64,000 bases of DNA from Bradyrhizobium sp. BR13661 (GTDB taxonomy: Bacteria > Pseudomonadota > Alphaproteobacteria > Rhizobiales > Xanthobacteraceae). A program made the position numbers and the translations under genes. Shown here one piece after another: positions 23,344 to 33,564 of this stretch. Numbering within the stretch: the stretch's first letter is position 1; each line of letters begins with the position of its first letter. The stretch covers positions 1 through 64,000 of the forward strand of contig NZ_JARXWB010000003.1 of NCBI RefSeq assembly GCF_029892425.1, given 5' to 3'. The notes below the pieces were generated by a model. It ran no database searches, had not been told where the DNA came from, and saw only the letters and a program-made list of their open reading frames with translations.

Positions 23344-26300
23344 CAGGAGTCTCCAATGGGGCGGCGACTTTGGCGCCTTGCTTCTTGTGTACCATACTGA
23401 ACACCACGGGAACAAACATCAGCGTGGCGAAAGTTGCGAAGATCAGGCCGCCGATCACGGCGCGGCCGAGCGGCGCATTCTGCTCGCCGCCCTCGCCCAG
23501 CCCGAGCGCCATCGGCGCCATGCCGATGATCATGGCGAGCGCGGTCATCAGCACCGGGCGAAAGCGGACGAAGCCGGCTTCGAGCGCAGCCGCGATGGGG
23601 TCGCCGAGCGCCTCATAGCGCTCGCGCGCAAACGAGATCACGAGCACGCTGTTGGCCGTGGCGACGCCCATGCACATGATGGCGCCTGTCAGCGCCGGCA
23701 CCGACAGCGTCGTCTGCGTCGTGAACAGCATCCAGACGATGCCGGCGAGCGCGGCCGGCAGCGCGGTGATGATCACGAACGGGTCGGACCAGGACTGGAA
23801 GTTCACGACGATCAGGAAGTAGATCAGCACGACGGCCCCCAACAGGCCGAACAGCAGGCCCGTGAAGGCGCTGTTCATGGTCTGCACCTGGCCGAGCAGC
23901 GCCACGGAGGAACCTTTGGGCACCTCCCTGGCGGTGTCAGCGATGATCTGGCGGATGTCATTGGACACCGCGCCGAGATCGCGACCCGAGGTCGTCGCAA
24001 AGATCTGCACCATCGACTGAATGTCGTATTGCGACACCACGGCGCTCGACACCGAGCGCTTGATGTCGGCGATACCGCCGAGGATCGGCGATTGCGAATT
24101 GCCGGCCGCGGTGATCGGCAGCGTCTGCAGCGCGCTCAGCGAGTCGATCTGGTATTGCGGCGTCTGCATCACGATCGAATAGGACACGCCGTTGTCGGGG
24201 TTGAGATAGTAGGTCGGCGCGACCTGCGATGAACCGGCGAGATTGACCACGAGGCTGTTGGTGACGTCGCGCTCGGTCAGGCCGACATATTGCGCGCGGG
24301 TCCGGTCGACATCGATGTTGAAGGTGGGATTGCTCGGCGATTGCTGGATGCGCGCGTCCGCTACGCCGGGGATCCGGCGGACCTTGGCCAGCAGCTTGTT
24401 GGCATAGGCGAAGTTGGCTGCGAGATTGGCGCCACGGATCTGCAGGTCGATCGGCGCCGGCGCGCCGAAATTCAGGATCTGGCTGACGATGTCCGCCGGC
24501 AGGAAGGCGAAGCTGACGCCGGGGAACAGCCGAGGCAGTTGCTCACGCAGCACGCGCACATGCTCCTCGGTCGGCTTGTGGCCTTCCCTCAGCTTGATCT
24601 GGATATCACCGTCTTGCGGACCGATCACGCCGGTGTTGTTGTAGGTCATGTTGATGCCGGAGATCGGCATGCCGATATTGTCGGTCAGGGTCTCGATCTC
24701 ACCCGGAATCAGCTTTCGGACGGCCTTCTGCACGTCAGCGAGCTGATTGGCGGTCTCCTCGACGCGGGTGCCGACCTGGGTGCGGACATGCATCAGGATG
24801 TTGCCGGCGTCGACCGCAGGGAAGAAGTTGCGGCCGAGAAACGGCACCAGCGCGAAGGACGCACCGACCACGCAAAGGAAGCCGGCGACGAACACCATGC
24901 GATGCGCCAGCGCGAGTCCCAGGAGGTTGTGATAGCCGCCGCGAATGCGCTCGAACCTGGCCTCGAAACCGCGCTGGAACCACACCAGCGGATTGCGCGA
25001 CTTCGGCGGCTCGCCCTCATGATGGACATGCGCGTGCAGCAGATAGTTCGCCATGGTCGGCACTAGCGTGCGCGACAGGATGAACGACCACATCATCGCG
25101 AACATCACCGCTTCCGCCATCGGCACGAACAGGAAGCGCGCCACGCCGGTGAGGAAGAACATCGGCACGAACACGATGCAGATACAGAGCAGCGAGACGA
25201 AGGCCGGCGTCACGATCTGGTTGGCGCCGTCGAGGATCGACTGCTCGACCGGCTTGCCCTGTTCGAGATGGTAATTGATGTTCTCGATGGTCACCGTGGC
25301 GTCGTCGACGAGAATGCCGACCGCGAGCGCAAGGCCTCCGAGCGTCATGATGTTCAACGTCTCGCCGATCGCCGACAGCATGACGATGGCGCCAAGCACC
25401 GACAGCGGGATCGACACCGCGATGATGATGGTCGAGCGCCAGCTGCCGAGGAACAGCAGGATCATGACGCTGGTGAGCAGGGCCGCGATCACGCCTTCGA
25501 AGGCGACACCCTGAATCGCGCCGCGCACGAACACCGACTGGTCGCCGATGAAGCCGATCTTCAGGGCGTCCGGCAGCTGGTCCTTGACGTCGATCACCTT
25601 CTGCTTGATGCCGGCGATGATGTCGAGCGTCGAGGTCGCGCCCGCCTTCAGCACCATCATCAGCACCGAGCGGTTGCCGTCGACATGGACGATGTTGGTC
25701 TGCGGCGGATTGCCGTCGCGCACGGTGGCGACGTCGCGGACATAGACCATGGCGCCGTTGACGGTCCTGATCGGCAGATTGCCGAGCTCGTCGATCCGAA
25801 GCGGCGAATTGTTGAGCTGGATGTTGTACTCGAACTGGCCGATCTTCTGGGTGCCGACCGGTGTGATCAGGTTTTGCGCGGCGAGCGCATTGGCGACGTC
25901 CTGGCCGGACAGGCCGCGAGCCTGGAGCGCGGTCGGGTCAAGGTCGATCTGGACCTGGCGCTGCTTGCCGCCGAACGGATACGGGATCGCCGCGCCAGGC
26001 ACGGTGACCAGCGGCGTGCGCAACTGGTTGATGCCGATATCGGCGAGGTTCTGCTCGGTCAGGCCATCGCCCGACAGCGCCACCTGGAGGATCGGCACGG
26101 TCGAGGCGGAGTAATTCAGGATCAACGGAGGCGTTGCGCCCGGCGGCATCTGCTTGATCAGCGTCTGTGAGATCGCCGTCACCTGCGCATTGGCGGTGCG
26201 GATATCGACACTCGGCTGGAAGAAGATCTTGATGATGCCAAAGCCGTTGTAGGAATTGGCGGTGATGTGCTCGATGTCGTTGACGGTCGTCGTCAGCGCC

Positions 26301-26509
26301 CGCTGGAACGGCGTGGTGATGCGGCCGGACATCTGGTCGGGCGGCAGGCCGGTGTACTGCCAGACCACGCCGATCACGGGGATCCGGATATCTGGAAAAA
26401 TGTCGGTCGGCGTCCGCAGCGCAGCCAACGGTCCAATGATCAGAAGCAGGAGCGCCAGCACGACAAACGTGTAAGGCCGGCTCAGGGCAATACGGACCAG
26501 AGCAATCAT
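23330..26509 (-). CDS. RND efflux transporter permease subunit (AcrB/MdtB-like)
   Basis: This 1,059-residue protein is the inner-membrane pump of a tripartite efflux system driven by the proton gradient. It has the two-fold RND layout: TM1, a large periplasmic loop, six helices, and the same again. The proton-relay pair is Asp402-Asp403 in VGILVDDATVTIEN of TM4. FPDIRIPVIGVVWQYTGL after TM1 and the NFQSWSDPFVIITALP region of the second half are typical. Length is normal for AcrB-like pumps. It is first in a two-gene operon. The substrate cannot be told from the sequence, and a drug/solvent (HAE) class is more likely than a metal class. Confidence 0.9.
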   Translation of the reverse strand: MIALVRIALSRPYTFVVLALLLLIIGPLAALRTPTDIFPDIRIPVIGVVWQYTGLPPDQMSGRITTPFQRALTTTVNDIEHITANSYNGFGIIKIFFQPSVDIRTANAQVTAISQTLIKQMPPGATPPLILNYSASTVPILQVALSGDGLTEQNLADIGINQLRTPLVTVPGAAIPYPFGGKQRQVQIDLDPTALQARGLSGQDVANALAAQNLITPVGTQKIGQFEYNIQLNNSPLRIDELGNLPIRTVNGAMVYVRDVATVRDGNPPQTNIVHVDGNRSVLMMVLKAGATSTLDIIAGIKQKVIDVKDQLPDALKIGFIGDQSVFVRGAIQGVAFEGVIAALLTSVMILLFLGSWRSTIIIAVSIPLSVLGAIVMLSAIGETLNIMTLGGLALAVGILVDDATVTIENINYHLEQGKPVEQSILDGANQIVTPAFVSLLCICIVFVPMFFLTGVARFLFVPMAEAVMFAMMWSFILSRTLVPTMANYLLHAHVHHEGEPPKSRNPLVWFQRGFEARFERIRGGYHNLLGLALAHRMVFVAGFLCVVGASFALVPFLGRNFFPAVDAGNILMHVRTQVGTRVEETANQLADVQKAVRKLIPGEIETLTDNIGMPISGINMTYNNTGVIGPQDGDIQIKLREGHKPTEEHVRVLREQLPRLFPGVSFAFLPADIVSQILNFGAPAPIDLQIRGANLAANFAYANKLLAKVRRIPGVADARIQQSPSNPTFNIDVDRTRAQYVGLTERDVTNSLVVNLAGSSQVAPTYYLNPDNGVSYSIVMQTPQYQIDSLSALQTLPITAAGNSQSPILGGIADIKRSVSSAVVSQYDIQSMVQIFATTSGRDLGAVSNDIRQIIADTAREVPKGSSVALLGQVQTMNSAFTGLLFGLLGAVVLIYFLIVVNFQSWSDPFVIITALPAALAGIVWMLFTTQTTLSVPALTGAIMCMGVATANSVLVISFARERYEALGDPIAAALEAGFVRFRPVLMTALAMIIGMAPMALGLGEGGEQNAPLGRAVIGGLIFATFATLMFVPVVFSMVHKKQGAKVAAPLETPDVAH

Positions 26510-26585
26510 TCGTCAGGTGATTCCAGGTCAAACGAGAAAGCGGAATCCGCCCCCACGGCGATCCCGTCCTCCCTTTACCTGAGCA

Positions 26586-26611
26586 CCGCCGGAAACGCTA
26601 ACCTCCGGCGG
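26586..26611. terminator. GC-rich hairpin after the Aer-like receptor gene
   Basis: Arms CCGCCGG (26586-26592) and CCGGCGG (26605-26611) pair perfectly across a 12-base loop. It lies downstream of the receptor gene on the minus strand and upstream of the pump gene. There is no T-run, so terminator function is only possible. Confidence 0.4.
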
Positions 26612-26677
26612 CATGCCTGAATTCACTTCCCTGCTACCGCACTGCGAAATCTACATCGCAGCTATGCGAAAGTCCGT

Positions 26678-28372
26678 TCAGGCGGCGCGCACGGAGCCGA
26701 GGAACTTGCCGACTTCGAGCTTGAGCCGGTTCGAGTCGCGGGACAGCATTTGCGCAGCCGAAAGCACCTGCGACGAAGCCGCCCCCGTCTCTGAGGCGCC
26801 GCGCTGGACGTCACCGACATTGGACGAGACCTGCTCGGTGCCTTGAGCTGCTTGCTGCACGTTGCGCGCGATCTCCTGGGTCGCCGCGCCCTGCTGCTCG
26901 ACGGCTGCCGCAATCGCGGAAGAGATCTCCGATAGGCGCGCGATGGTGCCGCTGATTTCGCTGATGGCTGTCACCGACTCCTGGGTCGCGGCCTGGATGC
27001 CTCCGACCTGCTGGCCGATTTCACCGGTCGCCTTGGCGGTTTGCTCGGCGAGCGCCTTCACTTCGGAGGCAACCACCGCGAAACCGCGGCCGGCCTCGCC
27101 CGCCCGCGCGGCCTCGATCGTCGCATTCAGCGCCAGGAGGTTGGTCTGGCCGGCGATGGCATTGATGAGCTCGACGACGTCACCAATGCGCGATGCGGCC
27201 CGCGACAGCTCGCTGACCCGCTCGGTGGTGGCCTGGGCCTGGGTGACCGCGTCGCCGGCGATCCTGGAGGAGTCCTGCACCTGCCGGCTGATCTCGCGCA
27301 CCGAGGACGACATCTCCTCTGCGGCCGTCGCCACCGAATGAACGTTGGAGGAAGCCTCCTCGGAGCCGGCTGCAACGGCGACCGACAATTCCTGCGCACG
27401 CCCCGCCGTCGAGGACAGCGTCGATGCAGAAGCCTCGAGCTCGGTTGCCGCCGACGACACGGTCTCGACGATCTCGCCGATCGCGGCCTCGAATCCATCG
27501 GCCAGCTTGGTCATGTCGACCTTGCGCTGGCTCTCGGCACGGCGCTGCACCGCCTGCACCTCGTCGCGGCTGAAACGGATGATGGTCTGCACGGTCTGGA
27601 GATTGCGCAGCGCCTCGCCGATCTCGTCGTCCCGCGTGATGACGATACGGTTATCGAGCTTGTCCTGGACCAGGTTGACGAGCGTGTCGTTCAGGTGCTG
27701 CATGGGCTCCTGGATCGCCCGCATGGTTGCAAGGCCGGCGAAGCCGACGATGCCGGTACCGACGAGGCCCAGCAGCGACAGGATCAGGCTAGCCGAACCA
27801 CTGGTGGACAACGCACCGCCGACCCCAAGCGCGAGCATGAACAAAGTCTGGAGCGTCATCGTCGTGACGAGCCGCGCCTTGAGCGTCCCGGTGAAGATGG
27901 CAAAGCGGTCAAGCCAGGAGCGGCGGCGGATGATGCCGGCATCGACCCGATAGCCGTGCGGCTTCTTTTCGCAGATCGCGGCGTAGACCTCTTCTGCGAG
28001 CTTGCGCTGGTCGGCCGGGAGCCTGGTACGTATCGAGGTATAGCCCTTGACCTGGCCGTTTTCGCGGATTGGAGAAGCCGTCGCCAGCACCCAGTAGAAG
28101 TCGCCGTTCTTGCGTCGGTTCTTGACAGCGCCGAGCCAGGGCTTGCCGGCCTTCAACGTATCCCAGAGGTTGTCGAACGCCTCCGGCGGCATATCGGGGT
28201 GACGGACGATGTTGTGCGGCTGGCCCATGAGCTCCGCCGACGTGAAGCCGGCGGCGGCGAGGAAGTCCTCGTTGAAATAGGTGAGCTTGCCCTTGAGGTC
28301 GGTGCGGGAGACGATCAGCGTCTCGTCGCTAACGGGATATTCGACATCGGTAACAGGGAGATTCTTGCGCAT
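26678..28372 (-). CDS. methyl-accepting chemotaxis protein with Aer-like PAS domain
   Basis: This 564-residue chemoreceptor probably senses redox or energy state. Residues 15-115 are a PAS domain with the Aer signature ([16 protein letters not shown], then [13 protein letters not shown]), which binds FAD in Aer. A hydrophobic segment anchors it around 165-215 without a periplasmic domain. A HAMP-like linker and the long cytoplasmic coiled-coil signalling domain follow, with the hairpin tip around [21 protein letters not shown]. It is read in the same direction as, and downstream of, the second receptor, separated from it by a terminator. No other che genes are in the window. Confidence 0.9.
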   Translation of the reverse strand: MRKNLPVTDVEYPVSDETLIVSRTDLKGKLTYFNEDFLAAAGFTSAELMGQPHNIVRHPDMPPEAFDNLWDTLKAGKPWLGAVKNRRKNGDFYWVLATASPIRENGQVKGYTSIRTRLPADQRKLAEEVYAAICEKKPHGYRVDAGIIRRRSWLDRFAIFTGTLKARLVTTMTLQTLFMLALGVGGALSTSGSASLILSLLGLVGTGIVGFAGLATMRAIQEPMQHLNDTLVNLVQDKLDNRIVITRDDEIGEALRNLQTVQTIIRFSRDEVQAVQRRAESQRKVDMTKLADGFEAAIGEIVETVSSAATELEASASTLSSTAGRAQELSVAVAAGSEEASSNVHSVATAAEEMSSSVREISRQVQDSSRIAGDAVTQAQATTERVSELSRAASRIGDVVELINAIAGQTNLLALNATIEAARAGEAGRGFAVVASEVKALAEQTAKATGEIGQQVGGIQAATQESVTAISEISGTIARLSEISSAIAAAVEQQGAATQEIARNVQQAAQGTEQVSSNVGDVQRGASETGAASSQVLSAAQMLSRDSNRLKLEVGKFLGSVRAA

Positions 28373-28540
28373 CGTGGGCCCCCAATGAATGGATCTGCTA
28401 TTCCAATTCGGACGGCCGCTATTCGAGTCGCCTTGCCGCGATTTTCATAAACGGACTTTAACTATCCATGAAACGCGCTCCACGTAGGTTTACGGGGCTC
28501 CCCACGATGCTACCTGTAAACGACATCGGGTTACCGGCGC

Positions 28541-28582
28541 TGAAAAGAAAAAGAGCGGCGCCATACGACGCCGCTCTTTTTT
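28541..28582 (-). terminator. rho-independent terminator after the 4HB-type receptor gene
   Basis: A perfect 10-bp stem, AAGAGCGGCG (28551-28560) with CGCCGCTCTT (28569-28578), closes an 8-base loop. Read on the minus strand it is followed by TTTTTCTTTT. On the plus strand there is also a run of six T's. It starts about 22 bases past the receptor stop. Confidence 0.85.
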
Positions 28583-28604
28583 GCCGCAACGAGTGTTCGA
28601 GACT

Positions 28605-30296
28605 TTACGCTGCCCGCACGTTGGTCAGGAACTTGCTGACCTCGCTCTTCAACCGGGTCGAGTCGTTCGAGAGCATCTGCGCTGCCGAGAGGACCTGCGA
28701 GGACGCGGTACCGGTCTCGGTTGCGCCGCGCTGCACATCGGTGATGTTCGAGGAGACCTGCTGCGTGCCCTGGGCCGCTTGCTGCACGTTGCGGGCGATT
28801 TCCTGAGTGGCTGCGCCCTGCTCTTCCACTGCAGCTGCGATCGCCGAGGAGATTTCCGACAGACGCTCGATGGTGGAAGAGATTTCCTTGATGGCGCCGA
28901 CCGAATCGTTGGTCGCCGCCTGGATGCCGGAAATCTGCTGACCGATCTCGCCGGTCGCCTTTGCGGTCTGCTCGGCAAGCGCCTTCACTTCGGAAGCGAC
29001 CACCGCGAAGCCGCGGCCGGCTTCACCGGCGCGCGCCGCCTCGATAGTGGCGTTCAGCGCCAGCAAATTGGTCTGGCCGGCGATGGTGTTGATCAGCTCG
29101 ACGACGTCGCCGATGCGCGAGGCAGCCTTGGAGAGCTCGCTGACCCGCTCGGTGGTGGCCCGGGCCTGGCCGACGGCGTCGCCCGCCATCCGCGCCGATT
29201 CCTGCACCTGGCGGCTGATCTCGCCGACCGAGGAGGCCATCTCTTCGGTCGCCGAGGCCACCGACTGCACGTTGGTGGAGGCTTCTTCCGAAGCCGCGGC
29301 AACCGTGGTCGCCATCCGCTGGGAGCGGTCGGCGGTCGAGGTCAGCGTCGAGGCCGAGGCTTCGAGCTGGGTCGAGGCCGACGACACGGTCTGGACGATC
29401 TCGCCGATCATGGTCTCGAAATCGCGGGTGATGCCGTCGACGCGGCGGCCGCGCTCGATCTTGGCCTCGGCGTCGGCCGCGGCAGCTTCGTCGGCGGCCT
29501 TTTTGGCGATCAGCGCCTCCTTGAAGACCTGGAGCACGTCGGCCATCGCGCCGATCTCGGTCTTCTCGCCGCGATGCGGGACTTCGGCGGACAGGTCGCC
29601 ACGGCCCAGCGCCTGCATCGGCTGAATGATCGAGTTGATGCCGCTGGAGACGTCTTGGACGAGGTAGAAGCCGACGCCGATGCCGACGATGACGGCCGCG
29701 CCGAGGATGATCGCGACCAGCATGAACGCGAAGGAATAGCTGTCGGCCGCATCCTGGGCGGCCTGATCGCCGCCCTTGGCGTTGAGCTCAATGTCCTTGG
29801 TCAGGACCTCATCCGAGGCAAGACCGATCTTGTTGACCGTCTTGGTGTTCAGCTCCTGTGCGTCGTGCGGGACCTTGCCGGCGTCCTTGCGCGACAGCGC
29901 CATCACCTCTTCGGTGCCCTTCTTGTAGTCGTCCCAGAGCTTGGCCCATTCGTTGTAGAGCTTTCGCTCCTCGGGTGAGGTGACCATCGGCTCGTAGGCC
30001 TTGCGGGACTTGGCGAGCGCCTCGATGACCGTGCCAGCCGTCTTTTCATTGGCGAGCTTTTCCTCAAGGGTCTCGGAGAGCATGTGCTGGCGGATCACGT
30101 TGCGGTAGGTGATGACGCTCGCCCGGATCTCGCCGAGCACCCGCACGCTCGGCATCCAGCTCGTCGTGATGTCCGTGGTGTTGGCGTTCATCGACCGCAT
30201 CTTCATGACGGCGAGCAGGCCCATGCCAGTCATCGCAACCAGCAGGAACGCCACGACACTGATGATCTTGGCGCGAATGGAGATGGTGGCGAGCAT
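28605..30296 (-). CDS. methyl-accepting chemotaxis protein, four-helix-bundle sensor type
   Basis: This 563-residue chemoreceptor has a first membrane helix at about 10-30 and a helical periplasmic domain (about 35-185) of the 4HB_MCP kind. A second membrane helix lies at about 189-213, followed by HAMP (about 214-268) and a cytoplasmic signalling domain. The signalling part from about residue 300 on is nearly the same as in the Aer-like receptor next door, including [17 protein letters not shown] and the C-terminal [16 protein letters not shown] ending. That points to a local duplication followed by exchange of the sensor part. The ligand is unknown. Confidence 0.9.
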   Translation of the reverse strand: MLATISIRAKIISVVAFLLVAMTGMGLLAVMKMRSMNANTTDITTSWMPSVRVLGEIRASVITYRNVIRQHMLSETLEEKLANEKTAGTVIEALAKSRKAYEPMVTSPEERKLYNEWAKLWDDYKKGTEEVMALSRKDAGKVPHDAQELNTKTVNKIGLASDEVLTKDIELNAKGGDQAAQDAADSYSFAFMLVAIILGAAVIVGIGVGFYLVQDVSSGINSIIQPMQALGRGDLSAEVPHRGEKTEIGAMADVLQVFKEALIAKKAADEAAAADAEAKIERGRRVDGITRDFETMIGEIVQTVSSASTQLEASASTLTSTADRSQRMATTVAAASEEASTNVQSVASATEEMASSVGEISRQVQESARMAGDAVGQARATTERVSELSKAASRIGDVVELINTIAGQTNLLALNATIEAARAGEAGRGFAVVASEVKALAEQTAKATGEIGQQISGIQAATNDSVGAIKEISSTIERLSEISSAIAAAVEEQGAATQEIARNVQQAAQGTQQVSSNITDVQRGATETGTASSQVLSAAQMLSNDSTRLKSEVSKFLTNVRAA

Positions 30297-30461
30297 ATTC
30301 GGGTCTCTTTGCGTTGGCGCGCTGGCGCGTCTTGAAATCGGATCAAACCAAAGGCGCGGCGCCGATATCCAACAACAAAGCGACTCGGCAGTTGTTAACT
30401 ACGACTCCGCACGAGTACGGAACCCTAAAGAAGTGAATGAGGAACTAAAAATGCTCTGCGC

Positions 30462-31739
30462 TCAGCGCATGAGCCCAATCGCATCTGCGAAAAACTCCGG
30501 CCCACCGAAATTGCCCGACTTCAGAGCGAGCAGCATGTCGCCTGCCTCGGCACCGACGGCACGAAGCACAGGCACACCCGCAGCAATCTCCGCTCCGACG
30601 AGGAAGCCAGGAATCCCGAGGCGGTCGACGACGGCGCCGGAGGTCTCACCACCTGCGACGATCAGTCGCCGCACGCCTGATTTTACGAGGTTTTCCGCAA
30701 TGTCGGCCATCGTCTGCTCGATGGCGTGCCCTGCCGCGTCACGGCCGTGACGCGCCTGCAGTGCGGCGACGTCAGCCGGGGTCGCGCTCGATGCAATCAG
30801 CACCGGACCTTGAGCCAATCGCTCCTTGGCCCAGTCCAATGCGCGCTGCGCTTCATTCGCGCCCGTAAGAATACGGTCCGGGTCGACATGCAACACCGGC
30901 ATGACACGTTCAGCGTTGGCGATCTGCTGCAAGGTGGCGTGCGAGCAGCTTCCGGCGAGACACGCCACCGCTCCGCCGACGGCGGCACCCTGCTCGCTGC
31001 TTGCGGCAACCGACTTGACCTTGCCGGTCGACACCAGCGCGCGGGCGAGCCCAAGGCCGATGCCGGAGGCGCCGACCGACAGCCGGTGCTCGGCAGCAAC
31101 AAGGCCGATGGTCTCGAGGTCGCGATCGAACACGGCGTCGATGATCGCGGCGCCAATGCCCTTGCCTGATAATTCAGCAAGCCGGGCCCGCACAGCCTCG
31201 GCCCCGCGCGCGAGCGTCGCTAGGTCCACGAGACCGACCTGCGTCCTGCTCTGGCGCGCCAGCACACGCACCAGGTTGGAATCGTGCATCGGATTGAGCG
31301 GGTGATCCTTCAGCGGGCTCTCGTTCAGCGGCACGGCGCCGACGAACAGATTGCCCTGATAGACGGTGCGGCCGGTCTCGGGAAAAGCGGGCGTCACCAA
31401 TACGATGCCCTCACCGCAATCGGCGCGCAGCGCACCCATGACAGGACCGATATTGCCGGCGTCTGTGGAATCGAAGGTCGAGCAGATCTTGAACAGCACG
31501 TGGCTTGCCCCGCGCCCGCGCAGCCATTTCTCCGCTGCACGCGAGCGCGACACCGCAAGCCCGGCTTCGATCGAGCGGCTCTTCAGCGACACCACGACGG
31601 CATCGACCTCGGGCAGCTTCAGATCGTCGGCGGGCACGCCGATGGTCTGCACCGTGCGCAGGCCCGCACGCGTCAACGTGTTGGCGAGATCGGAGGCGCC
31701 GGTGTAGTCGTCGGCGATACAGCCCAATGCAAGTGTCAC
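30462..31739 (-). CDS. otnK: 3-oxo-tetronate kinase (four-carbon acid sugar kinase, DUF1537)
   Basis: This enzyme of about 425 residues phosphorylates 3-oxo-tetronate at the 4-hydroxyl. The N-terminal acid-sugar-binding half begins GCIADDYTGASDLANTL, with the conserved Asp-Asp. The C-terminal nucleotide-binding half ends with RRLIVAGGETSGAVVDRLG and LKSGNFGGPEFFADAIG. The start is a GTG at 31739, with GGGAG upstream. It overlaps the stop of otnI by four bases (GTGA), so the two are translationally coupled. A much longer frame reaching 32594 is an out-of-frame shadow of otnI. It is the third gene of the ltnD-otnI-otnK unit. Confidence 0.9.
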   Translation of the reverse strand: MTLALGCIADDYTGASDLANTLTRAGLRTVQTIGVPADDLKLPEVDAVVVSLKSRSIEAGLAVSRSRAAEKWLRGRGASHVLFKICSTFDSTDAGNIGPVMGALRADCGEGIVLVTPAFPETGRTVYQGNLFVGAVPLNESPLKDHPLNPMHDSNLVRVLARQSRTQVGLVDLATLARGAEAVRARLAELSGKGIGAAIIDAVFDRDLETIGLVAAEHRLSVGASGIGLGLARALVSTGKVKSVAASSEQGAAVGGAVACLAGSCSHATLQQIANAERVMPVLHVDPDRILTGANEAQRALDWAKERLAQGPVLIASSATPADVAALQARHGRDAAGHAIEQTMADIAENLVKSGVRRLIVAGGETSGAVVDRLGIPGFLVGAEIAAGVPVLRAVGAEAGDMLLALKSGNFGGPEFFADAIGLMR

Positions 31740-32518
31740 GACTTCGCTCCCGCATAGGGCTTGAACCAGGCGAGGCCGTCGGTGGTCTTGCCGCGCGGGT
31801 TGTACTCGCAACCGACGAAGCCGGCATAGCCGAGGCGATCGAGCTCCTCGAACAGGAACGGATAGTTCAGCTCCTCGCCATCGGGCTCGTTGCGCGAGGG
31901 GATGCTGGCGATCTGGACATGGCCGATGATCGGCATCATCTCGCGCAGCCGCATGGTGACGTCGCCATGGATGATCTGGCAGTGATAGATATCGAACTGG
32001 AGTTTCAGGTTGGGAAGCCTCAACTCCTGGATCAGATCGCGCGCGAAGCCGAAATCGTTGAGGAAGTAGCCGGGCACGTTGCGCGGATTGATCGGCTCGA
32101 GCACGATGTCGATGCCATGGGGCGCGAAGAACTCCGCGGCCCACGCCACAGATTTGTAGAACGCCTCGATCGCGACCCGTTCGCCACGGTTGGCGATGCC
32201 CGCCATCAAATGCAGCCGCTTGACGCCGGTGGCCCTGGCATACGGCAATGCCGTCTCCAGGCTTGCCTTGAGATCGTTGAAACGCGAGGGGAGCGCCGCA
32301 AAGCCCTTCTCGCCGGCATTCCAGTCGCCGGGCGGCAGGTTGAACAGCGCCTGGGTCAAGCCATTGCGCTTGAGCCGCTCGCCGATGGCTTCGACCGGAT
32401 GCTCGTAAGGGAAGAGAAATTCGACGGCGGTGAAGCCGGCCTTTGCTGCTGCATCGAAGCGATCGAGGAACGGCACCTCGGTGAACATCATCGAGAGGTT
32501 GGCGGCGAAACGGGGCAT
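31736..32518 (-). CDS. otnI: 2-oxo-tetronate isomerase (hydroxypyruvate isomerase family)
   Basis: This 260-residue TIM-barrel enzyme of the xylose-isomerase-like superfamily would convert 2-oxo-tetronate to 3-oxo-tetronate. The family opening MPRFAANLSMMFTEVPFLDRF and the metal-binding ends of strands (VLEPINPRNVPGYF, LQFDIYHCQIIHGD, GHVQIASIPSRNEP, GCEYNPRG) are intact. It stands between ltnD and otnK, with tight spacing on both sides. Plain hydroxypyruvate isomerase (Hyi) is the main alternative, but the flanking kinase and dehydrogenase favour OtnI. Confidence 0.9.
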   Translation of the reverse strand: MPRFAANLSMMFTEVPFLDRFDAAAKAGFTAVEFLFPYEHPVEAIGERLKRNGLTQALFNLPPGDWNAGEKGFAALPSRFNDLKASLETALPYARATGVKRLHLMAGIANRGERVAIEAFYKSVAWAAEFFAPHGIDIVLEPINPRNVPGYFLNDFGFARDLIQELRLPNLKLQFDIYHCQIIHGDVTMRLREMMPIIGHVQIASIPSRNEPDGEELNYPFLFEELDRLGYAGFVGCEYNPRGKTTDGLAWFKPYAGAKS

Positions 32519-32529
32519 TTGAAATCCTC

Positions 32530-33447
32530 TTACTTGTCGCCTGGAAGTTTGACGCCGGTGACCTGCGCGTACATCCGCGCCACCGAGGCATCATCGTCGC
32601 GCCCCATGCCGGCGGCCGATGTCATCAGGAACATCTGGAGTGCGGCGGCGGAAACCGGCACCGGGAATCTGGCACTGCGCGCCATGTCCTGGATGATGCC
32701 GAGGTCTTTCACGAAAATCTCGACCGCGCTGCGCGGCGCGTAGTCGCCGTCGAGCACGTGCGGCATACGGTTCTCGAACATCCAGGAATTGCCCGCGGAC
32801 GCCGTGATCACCTCATAGACCTTGCGGATGTCGAGGCCCTGCTTGGCGGCGAACGCCATCGCTTCGCTGGCGGCGGCGATGTGGACACCAGCCAGCAGCT
32901 GGTTGATCATCTTGAATGCGGCGCCCTGCCCTGCGGCATCGCCGAGCTCGTAGAGTTTTGCCGCCATGGCATCGAGCGCCGGACGCGCCTTTGCGAATGC
33001 GGCGGAGCTACCGGAAGCAAGGATCGTCAGCTCACCTTGCGCCGCACGCTGCGCGCCGCCGGAGATCGGCGCGTCCAGATAGTGCCGCCCGGTCGCCTCC
33101 AACTGCCTGGCGAGGCGCCGTGCCACGTCGGGATCCATGGTCGCAGACGAGATGAAGACGCTATCCTTCGGCAGGGTCTCCGCGACGCCGTCCTTGCCGA
33201 ACAGGATCGCCTCGGTCTGCGCGGCATTGACGACGACGCTGACAACGATATCAGCGCCCTTGGCCGCCTCGGCTGGCGTTGTCGCGCCGGCACCGCCATC
33301 CCCAACGAAGCGCGCGACCGCGTCGGCCGAGACGTCGCAGCCGGTGACGTCATGGCCGGCGCGCTTCAGCGAGGTCGCCATGCCGTACCCCATCGAGCCG
33401 AGCCCGATGACGGCGATGCGCTGATTTTGTGACGTGGAGGCGGACAT
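32530..33447 (-). CDS. ltnD: L-threonate dehydrogenase (beta-hydroxyacid dehydrogenase family)
   Basis: This enzyme of about 305 residues oxidises the tetronate, probably L-threonate, to 2-oxo-tetronate with NAD+. The Rossmann motif GLGSMGYGMA is near the N-terminus, the substrate-binding DAPISGGAQRA lies in the middle, and the catalytic Lys is in GAAFKMINQLLAG. The ATG at 33447 is used, and an in-frame GTG three codons upstream is an alternative. It leads the minus-strand otn unit and diverges from otnC. The family also includes 3-hydroxyisobutyrate and D-erythronate-type dehydrogenases, so stereospecificity is inferred from neighbours. Confidence 0.87.
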   Translation of the reverse strand: MSASTSQNQRIAVIGLGSMGYGMATSLKRAGHDVTGCDVSADAVARFVGDGGAGATTPAEAAKGADIVVSVVVNAAQTEAILFGKDGVAETLPKDSVFISSATMDPDVARRLARQLEATGRHYLDAPISGGAQRAAQGELTILASGSSAAFAKARPALDAMAAKLYELGDAAGQGAAFKMINQLLAGVHIAAASEAMAFAAKQGLDIRKVYEVITASAGNSWMFENRMPHVLDGDYAPRSAVEIFVKDLGIIQDMARSARFPVPVSAAALQMFLMTSAAGMGRDDDASVARMYAQVTGVKLPGDK

Positions 33448-33531
33448 GCAACTCACCCTTCAACTAGACCTTGCGAACGTTTCCCGGACGGCCACCCTTT
33501 GCAGCGGCTCGTGACCTCGAATAACACGGCT

Positions 33532-33547
33532 TGGCCGCGCTGCCAAA
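33532..33547. promoter_or_regulatory. small dyad between the divergent ltnD and otnC genes
   Basis: TTGGC (33532-33536) and GCCAA (33543-33547) form an inverted repeat with a 6-base spacer, 18 bases before the chosen otnC start. The intergenic region of about 117 bases must hold both promoters. No regulator gene is next to it, so operator function is a guess. Confidence 0.35.
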
Positions 33548-33564
33548 GCGTGAGACAAGCGAGC

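Noticed and set aside
26267..28450. Long plus-strand frames opposite the pump and chemoreceptor genes
   Set aside because: The minus strand carries intact RND and chemoreceptor domains. The plus-strand frames are by-products of codon bias.
31740..32594. N-terminal extension of otnK to give a 710-residue frame
   Set aside because: The upstream part is out of frame with the otnI gene that clearly occupies 31736-32518. A GTG at 31739 with GGGAG gives the normal OtnK start.
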